A stretch of 46,924 nt of DNA from Oligoflexia bacterium (GTDB lineage Bacteria > Bdellovibrionota > UBA1018). Below, piece after piece: positions 42,635 through 46,924 of this stretch (position 1 is the stretch's first letter; every line of letters starts with the position of its first letter). The position numbers and the translations under genes were made by a program. The stretch lies in the NCBI GenBank assembly GCA_903898645.1, contig CAIUGE010000114.1, positions 1-46,924 on the forward strand, given 5' to 3'. A model generated the notes under the pieces. The model made no database searches, was not told the DNA's origin, and saw only the letters and a program-made list of their open reading frames with translations.

Positions 42635-43651
42635 ATGGCGTCACATTCTTCAGGGCCTCATCTTTCTGTTCGGTCGGTTCTTTCATTAGGCGGGCTCCTT
42701 TTGGTGCTGACGCTTGTGACTGTTTTGGTTTCCTTTGTTGATTTAGGAAAGCTTAACTTTTTTGTCGCAGCCCTTGTTGCCATTTGTAAGGCGACGATCG
42801 TGCTCTATTTTTTCATGAATCTGCGCCATGATAGTCGAGATAATGCAGTCATCTTTTTGACATCACTAGTGTTTTTGACAATTTTCTTTGTCCTGACCTC
42901 AGTGGACGTTTTCTTTCGGGGTGATGTGAAGGTCAAGGGTGCATTTTTTCAAGCAGTTGCTTCTGTTACCAAAAAGCCATGGATCAAAACGCCTGAGCTT
43001 GTGGCGCATGGCAAGGAGCAGTACGCCATCCAATGCGCTATGTGCCATGGGGCAGTAGGTGCTGGGAATGGGCCTGCTGCAGCAGCACTTGTGCCTCCTC
43101 CCAGGGATTTTACCAAACCTGATGGTTGGAAAAATGGCCGTAAGGCGACAATGGTTTTCAAGACTTTGAAAGATGGTTTAGCAGGCTCCGCAATGGCTTC
43201 TTATGCAACATTGCCTGAGGATGACCGTTGGGCTTTGGCGCATTATATTATATCGCTAGGCTCTGAGCCTCCAGCCGATACTGCGGAGGATTTTGCAGTC
43301 ATTGGTATTGATCCTAATAAAGAAGGCAGCACAGTTATTAAAGAACCTAAAATAACTATTCGTCAGGCTATGGCACTTCTGCAGACATCTAGTAGTGGAG
43401 GACGCCTCTATACAGGTAGTGCTGAGGGGCAGTATGGGCAGCTTTGCGCATCTTGCCATGGTGACAAAGGTCAGGGCGGCATAAAAGTAGGTCAGTATGG
43501 GCTTTATGCAGTAACGAAGCCGTTTGACAGAGCTATGACAGAGGACGCCATTATTGCATCCATACGTGGAACAGCCCATCGCGTAACAACATTGTCACAA
43601 GAAGAGCTCACTGCTTTAGCAAGATTTGTGCAGAATGCAGCCAAGCGATAG
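42635..43651 (+). CDS. oxidase subunit IV fused to a dihaem cytochrome c
   Basis: The N-terminal 110 residues contain three membrane helices and resemble caa3-type subunit IV (CoxD), with LNFFVAALVAICKATIVLYFFMN-like helix and the MNLRHD end typical of that family. They continue into a periplasmic part of about 225 residues with two cytochrome c units: CAMCH at 134-138 and CASCH at 271-275. Axial Met candidates are M187 and M249 or nearby. The usual subunit IV has only the helices (about 100 aa), so this is a fusion. It adds two haems beside the one in CoxB, perhaps collecting electrons from alternative complex III directly. Its 3' end overlaps the convergent PAP2 gene by 44 bases. Confidence 0.88.
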   Translation: MASHSSGPHLSVRSVLSLGGLLLVLTLVTVLVSFVDLGKLNFFVAALVAICKATIVLYFFMNLRHDSRDNAVIFLTSLVFLTIFFVLTSVDVFFRGDVKVKGAFFQAVASVTKKPWIKTPELVAHGKEQYAIQCAMCHGAVGAGNGPAAAALVPPPRDFTKPDGWKNGRKATMVFKTLKDGLAGSAMASYATLPEDDRWALAHYIISLGSEPPADTAEDFAVIGIDPNKEGSTVIKEPKITIRQAMALLQTSSSGGRLYTGSAEGQYGQLCASCHGDKGQGGIKVGQYGLYAVTKPFDRAMTEDAIIASIRGTAHRVTTLSQEELTALARFVQNAAKR

Positions 43652-44237
43652 TACAGCCGGCAAGTGCACCAGCAACTGTATCACTTAAGAAATGGCGGCC
43701 TGCCATAATGCGGCAATAGGCTGTTACTAGAATAAGGCCAAGAGAGATTGTGATAACAAACAGTCCTCCAAGCTTTGATGGTTTATTTTTGTACATTATG
43801 ATGCAGGCAGCTGTACACATTGCTGCACTAAAGCTGGTATGTCCTGAGTAAAATGATGTGTAGTCAATGAAATTTGCGGCATGTTCCGTGAGCCCTGTAT
43901 ACACAAAGGGCCGAGGTCTTTGGACGATTGCGTGAGCAAGTTCAATAAAAAAGCCATTGATACAAGTAATACTAAAAAGCACTTTAACAAAGTGCAAAAC
44001 CTTGCGTATAGAGGGGTAGGCGCAGTACATGGTTATAAGGAGGGCAAAAACACCTGATAAGTTTTGTGTCCATGAGGAGAAATCGTCAGCGAATCTGCTC
44101 TTCTTGTAGAGGCTAAACTGATCAAATGCCCAAAGACTGCCCGCCTGGCACGTAAGTTCATTGCAGTAGGGATGAATAAGATACTGCCGTGAAAGGAAAA
44201 GGGCAAGCCAGCTGAAAAAATAGACTCCAAGACGCAT
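43608..44237 (-). CDS. PAP2-family membrane phosphatase
   Basis: The 209-residue protein is a small membrane acid phosphatase of the PAP2/BcrC/PgpB class, acting on lipid phosphates such as undecaprenyl diphosphate or phosphatidic acid. The three motifs are present. The first is reduced to VQRPRP, where the family has KxxxxxxRP and the leading Lys is not evident. The second is YSGHTS with catalytic His. The third is CRIMAGRHFLSDT, with Cys where Ser is common. About six helices are predicted. It lies convergent to the oxidase operon; no partner is evident. Confidence 0.85.
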   Translation of the reverse strand: MRLGVYFFSWLALFLSRQYLIHPYCNELTCQAGSLWAFDQFSLYKKSRFADDFSSWTQNLSGVFALLITMYCAYPSIRKVLHFVKVLFSITCINGFFIELAHAIVQRPRPFVYTGLTEHAANFIDYTSFYSGHTSFSAAMCTAACIIMYKNKPSKLGGLFVITISLGLILVTAYCRIMAGRHFLSDTVAGALAGCTIAWLHSAQILLKQ

Positions 44238-44341
44238 GGGCGTAGTTTACAAGATGCGGGGCATTTTTGCATGGTCATTCGGTCTCTTGACGTGGCAAAA
44301 AAAGTGGATCAGGATAAGCCGGTATAAGAGAAGGGGATACT

Positions 44342-44728
44342 ATGATTGCATATGCAGAAGAAAAGCGTGCTGAAGGTATGATCGTAGGTGAGATTCGCCG
44401 AGCTAGGGTGATTGCTCAAGAGCTCTTTTGTTCGGATCTCTCTTTGGAAGAGATCACGAAATACACAAGGTTACCTCTTGAGGAGGTGAAATACTTGCAC
44501 TCTATAACCATGATGAGTTCCAAGGAAATCAAGCCGGCTCTTGCAAAAGCTTTGGCTGATGGGGATAGTGCTTCGTTTATTGAGCTCTTGCGTGGGTATG
44601 TGCTAACGCATGATATACTGGACGCGTGTTCTCAGGCAGAGCTAGACCATGCTATCATTTATAATGCAATACGTGATGGGAATGTGGCGCTTGATGCGCT
44701 TTGTAAGATTATGAAGGTCTTTTCCTGA
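44342..44728 (+). CDS. small helical protein resembling the C-terminal tail of Rpn/PD-(D/E)XK proteins
   Basis: The 128-residue product is all-helical. Its first half (EEKRAEGMIVGEIRRARVIAQ, then DLSLEEITKYTRLPLEEVKYL) resembles the C-terminal tail of Rpn-type recombination-promoting nucleases, in which a charged helix is followed by a S.EEIA..TGL..EE... helix-turn-helix. The nuclease core is absent. The second half, two more helices (SFIELLRGYVLTHDILD and IYNAIRDGNVALDALCKIM), is not part of that pattern. A clear AGAGAAGGGG lies before the ATG, so it is probably expressed rather than a fossil. It precedes the peroxiredoxin gene by 35 bases. Function unknown. Confidence 0.6.
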   Translation: MIAYAEEKRAEGMIVGEIRRARVIAQELFCSDLSLEEITKYTRLPLEEVKYLHSITMMSSKEIKPALAKALADGDSASFIELLRGYVLTHDILDACSQAELDHAIIYNAIRDGNVALDALCKIMKVFS

Positions 44729-44763
44729 AGTTAGAGTATCTTGCAGCTATGGAGGAATGTAAA

Positions 44764-45282
44764 ATGTCGCATCAAGTAGGTGGCCTTGCGCCAGAATTTC
44801 ATGCAAAAGCGTACTGTCATAAAGAATTTCAAACAATTTCATCCGCCCAGTACCGTGGGAAGTGGGTGTGTTTGTTTTTCTATCCCCTGGACTTCACCTT
44901 TGTGTGTCCAACAGAGATTAGGGCCTTTGCTGAGAAGGAAGCTGAATTTGCCAAAGCAAATTGTCAGATTCTTGGATGCAGTACAGATAGCGAGCATTGT
45001 CATAAGGCATGGTTTGAAAGAGACCTGCCAGAGGTCAAGTTCCCTATTTTGGCTGATACCGCACATCAGATTGCATCCAGTTATGGGGTCCTTTTAGAGG
45101 ATAAGGGGATTGCACTACGTGGGACCTTTCTGATTGATCCAAAGGGTGTTTTACAGTGGATGACTGTGAATGCGCTTGATGTAGGTCGATCAGTAGATGA
45201 AGTGCTGCGGACTCTTCAGGCTCTTCAGACGGGCTCATTATGTCCAGCTGATTGGCGTCCAGGTAAAGCGACACTGTCTTAA
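44764..45282 (+). CDS. typical 2-Cys peroxiredoxin (AhpC/Prx1 type)
   Basis: This thiol peroxidase removes hydrogen peroxide and organic peroxides in the cytosol. The 172-residue protein has the peroxidatic C48 in PLDFTFVCPTE and the resolving C160 in GSLCPADWRPG. The C-terminal region is short. The ATG at 44764 has GGAGG eight bases upstream; an in-frame ATG 15 bases earlier overlaps that site and is rejected. Its reductase is not nearby. It converges on the glutathione synthesis gene at 45314, which makes this a small redox-defence region. A strong hairpin separates the two. Confidence 0.95.
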   Translation: MSHQVGGLAPEFHAKAYCHKEFQTISSAQYRGKWVCLFFYPLDFTFVCPTEIRAFAEKEAEFAKANCQILGCSTDSEHCHKAWFERDLPEVKFPILADTAHQIASSYGVLLEDKGIALRGTFLIDPKGVLQWMTVNALDVGRSVDEVLRTLQALQTGSLCPADWRPGKATLS

Positions 45283-45288
45283 GGAGAG

Positions 45289-45314
45289 GCGGGGTTTTTT
45301 CTAAAAGACCCCGC
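45289..45314. terminator. bidirectional terminator hairpin
   Basis: GCGGGGTTTTTT and AAAAGACCCCGC form a 12-pair stem with one G-U. It sits between the 3' ends of the convergent peroxiredoxin and gshA genes and touches the gshA stop codon. The U-rich tract lies inside the stem rather than after it, so it is symmetrical for both directions. Confidence 0.55.
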
Positions 45315-46459
45315 TAACTCATACTTTCTTGCAGCTCGTCAGCCGCTGCATGTGCAGCGATCCGTGCCACAAGTTTATGCGTCAGTGATGGCTCAAGCGG
45401 AGCAAAAGCCATGTTTGTGGCATTCAGATTATCAAGGGCTGATCTTTCTTTGTGGTAACGGTAGAAGCCGCCAAGAACTGTGTCCTGAATGCTGGTGATT
45501 ACGGGCTCTGCAGCGGCACCATGCACACGGTCAATTGTCACGAGGGCTTCTTGGAGCAGCAGGCTGCGCACGACTTGGCGGTGCTTGCCAATTTGCATCT
45601 TATTTTTATCGCGTCTATTGAGCTCAAAAAGTTCGTCTATTGATGCAATATGCATAACCCCCATCCCATAGGTGCCTGCATTATTTTTCATAAACAATGA
45701 AGGACGCGTTTTAATGCCCTGTTCTTTGTATCGTTTGGTTAATCGGTCAAGGAGAGTCTGGGCTTTTTCAGCAAGGGCATCAAGTGATTCGCTTAGGCTT
45801 GGGGCTGCCTCATAATCAACAGTGAGTTGAAATGGATCAATACCAAGCAGCGCAGCAACCTTTGTCGCACGTTCATTATACTTTGCAGCATGGTTGCTCT
45901 TGAGGCGCTTATGCCAACCAAGCATATAGCTTGGAACAATTGGCTGGATAGCATGATCAAAAGATGTCGGGTAGCCCTCAGTGCAGTCATTGGTTAAAAT
46001 AATAAGATCTGGAAGGAGGCTTTTTGTTCGAAGCTTATTGTTTTCTAAAAAAATAGGCTCACAAAGGACGTCTTCCTTAGAAAGAGATTTGATTATAAGG
46101 GGCTCCCCAATTGGTTTGATCCAGCCAAAGCCTGTCTGTATACCGCACTGCTTAAGCATATGCGCTAATGTCAAAGAGCTTTCTAGCGGATTCAGATTTT
46201 TTGTATGTGCCTCAGGGATAATAAGTACCCTCGATGGTGTAAATGGTTGCAACGCCCGGGCTAGTATTTTTGGATCTGGGTTATGTAGCAGATGGAGTCC
46301 CGCGGGGAATAGATTGCAGTCAACGCTCGCGATTTTATAGCCGGCATGACGGATATCCACAGAACTTGTGAGTGGGATATGACGCGTAGGTGCAAAATAA
46401 GCATCGAGCGCATCAGTATGAGCAGTTATCACTGATTCAAGCATGACCTTACCTACCAT
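45314..46459 (-). CDS. gshA: glutamate-cysteine ligase, Thiobacillus ferrooxidans type
   Basis: This enzyme makes gamma-glutamylcysteine, the first step of glutathione synthesis. The 381-residue protein fits the small family first seen in Acidithiobacillus (Thiobacillus) ferrooxidans and unrelated in length to the E. coli GshA. It has DCNLFPAG (47-54), RVLIIPEAHTKN, ILTNDCTEGYP and MKNNAGTYGMGVM (257-269), the last probably being the ATP-grasp-like phosphate contact. The start is ATG 46459 or ATG 46444; ribosome sites do not decide. No gshB is in the window. It is convergent with peroxiredoxin. Confidence 0.85.
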   Translation of the reverse strand: MVGKVMLESVITAHTDALDAYFAPTRHIPLTSSVDIRHAGYKIASVDCNLFPAGLHLLHNPDPKILARALQPFTPSRVLIIPEAHTKNLNPLESSLTLAHMLKQCGIQTGFGWIKPIGEPLIIKSLSKEDVLCEPIFLENNKLRTKSLLPDLIILTNDCTEGYPTSFDHAIQPIVPSYMLGWHKRLKSNHAAKYNERATKVAALLGIDPFQLTVDYEAAPSLSESLDALAEKAQTLLDRLTKRYKEQGIKTRPSLFMKNNAGTYGMGVMHIASIDELFELNRRDKNKMQIGKHRQVVRSLLLQEALVTIDRVHGAAAEPVITSIQDTVLGGFYRYHKERSALDNLNATNMAFAPLEPSLTHKLVARIAAHAAADELQESMS

Positions 46460-46567
46460 GATTGATAAGAGTCGCCAATAGCATTGTATGAAGCAAAGTG
46501 ATGCATGAGGCTCTAGGGTAGCTCAGTGACGAGAAGAGGTGTTGTTGTATGCAAGGCTTTGCTTGGC

Positions 46568-46777
46568 TCAAAAAAAGCAGTAAGTTGCAGTGTATGTCAA
46601 TATGACTAAGCCTCCAGAGCCCCCACCGTAATTGCCGGGGGCACCTGCGCCAGCAGTGGTATTGCTGCCGCCATTATACCCGCCGCCAGGATAGACTGTT
46701 GTCACTCCTGCGCTGCCAAAACTTCCTCCGTTTGCACCAATACCGCCTCCTCCGCTACCAAAACCGGAGGATGTCAA
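46568..46777 (-). pseudogene. glycine-rich secreted-protein C terminus, 5' end lost at insertion sequence
   Basis: The frame encodes a Gly-rich segment (GFGSGGGGIGANGG...) ending GGSGGLVILTYTATYCFF. This matches the Gly-rich domain with a terminal SG.VI.TY strand found at the C terminus of many bacterial surface proteins. No signal peptide or N-terminal module is present. Reading backwards, the frame runs without ATG into the presumed insertion sequence and stops at 46808-46810. The gene has therefore been cut at about 46772, and its N-terminal half should lie beyond the element or be lost. Confidence 0.6.
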
Positions 46778-46797
46778 GATAGATGTCGCCTCTTGAC
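46773..46797. repeat. short inverted repeat at the insertion-sequence end
   Basis: GTCAAGA (46773-46779) and TCTTGAC (46791-46797) are perfect inverted copies with 11 bases between. They could form a hairpin at the element tip or be part of transposase binding. Confidence 0.55.
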
Positions 46798-46834
46798 CAC
46801 TTAGAATCTAGGGGCGGAAAAGAGATAAAACCAT

Positions 46835-46924
46835 ATGGCACAGCCAAAGTATTCCGAAGCATTCAAAAAATCTGTTGTTCAAAAACTTCTAACCAGGGGG
46901 ACCCAGTCAGTCACATCGATCGTA
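46835..46924 (+). CDS. transposase, N-terminal fragment (IS3/OrfA-like helix-turn-helix)
   Basis: The first 30 codons read MAQPKYSEAFKKSVVQKLL, then TRGTQSVTSIV, and continue past the window end. The pattern K(Y/F)S.EFK..VV..L followed by a helix-turn-helix start is that of OrfA-type transposases such as those of IS3-like elements. The frame is open to the edge. The family of the element cannot be fixed from so little sequence. Confidence 0.65.
   Translation, partial: MAQPKYSEAFKKSVVQKLLTRGTQSVTSIV

Larger units (their letters stand above)
46772..46924 (+). mobile_element. insertion sequence, left end (runs out of the window)
   Basis: The left boundary is placed at TGTCAAGATAGATGTC near 46772, where the glycine-rich coding sequence ends. 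A transposase-like frame starts at 46835. An imperfectly known terminal structure (the inverted repeat at 46773-46797) lies at the edge. The right end and target duplication are outside the window. Confidence 0.55.

Overview
The window looks like chromosomal DNA of a Gram-negative, aerobic bacterium. Supporting signs are lipoprotein signal peptides, an outer-membrane barrel, the murein-recycling ligase Mpl and a complete aerobic respiratory chain. Several features recall the Bdellovibrionota/Oligoflexia or deltaproteobacteria-like groups: a Ser/Thr kinase with a PEGA tail, a HAD-IG nucleotidase, an L,D-transpeptidase-fold protein with an NTF2-like tail as in Bd1075/Csd6/Pgp2, alternative complex III, and secreted proteins with a GIG..P....DV motif before a C1q-like tail. 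The taxonomic guess is inference; no rRNA marker or other decisive gene is present.

Layout. 1-2.5 kb: a broken C1q-like fragment, an orphan secreted protein and an intact C1q-like secreted protein. 2.5-11.4 kb (minus strand): an rsm22-like gene and a nucleotidase gene, then a tight cassette of two lipoproteins with a degenerate subtilase fold, each followed by a small membrane-anchored protein resembling a subtilase prodomain, ending in prfC (release factor 3). 11.4-17.2 kb (plus strand): a zinc-ribbon membrane protein, ssb, a polyprenol-phosphate-sugar type glycosyltransferase, the Bd1075/Csd6-like L,D-transpeptidase-fold protein, a serine beta-lactamase-like protein and mpl, with a decayed secreted-protein gene on the minus strand. 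17.3-25.7 kb: an internally duplicated helical secreted protein, an HD-GYP/Ser-Thr kinase pair, an outer-membrane protein, a DUF3857-transglutaminase protein and a probable degenerate SpoIIE-type phosphatase.

25.8-43.7 kb is a respiratory supercluster. actABCDEF encodes alternative complex III (quinol to cytochrome c), and ctaB, sco and coxBAC plus a subunit IV-cytochrome c fusion encode and assemble a caa3-type oxidase. Between the two halves sit an MFS transporter and a 1114-residue exported protein-kinase-like protein with an IQ-like motif and coiled coil, which looks like an effector. 43.6-46.9 kb holds a PAP2 phosphatase, a small helical protein, a 2-Cys peroxiredoxin, a Thiobacillus ferrooxidans-type glutamate-cysteine ligase, and a glycine-rich gene cut off at the left end of an insertion sequence that runs out of the window.

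The strongest candidate for an undescribed system is the pseudo-subtilase/prodomain double pair at 4.0-8.8 kb. A second general signal is that several first-in-transcript genes have a sigma70-like -10 box within about 4-11 bases of the start codon and no Shine-Dalgarno sequence, which suggests leaderless or near-leaderless mRNAs.
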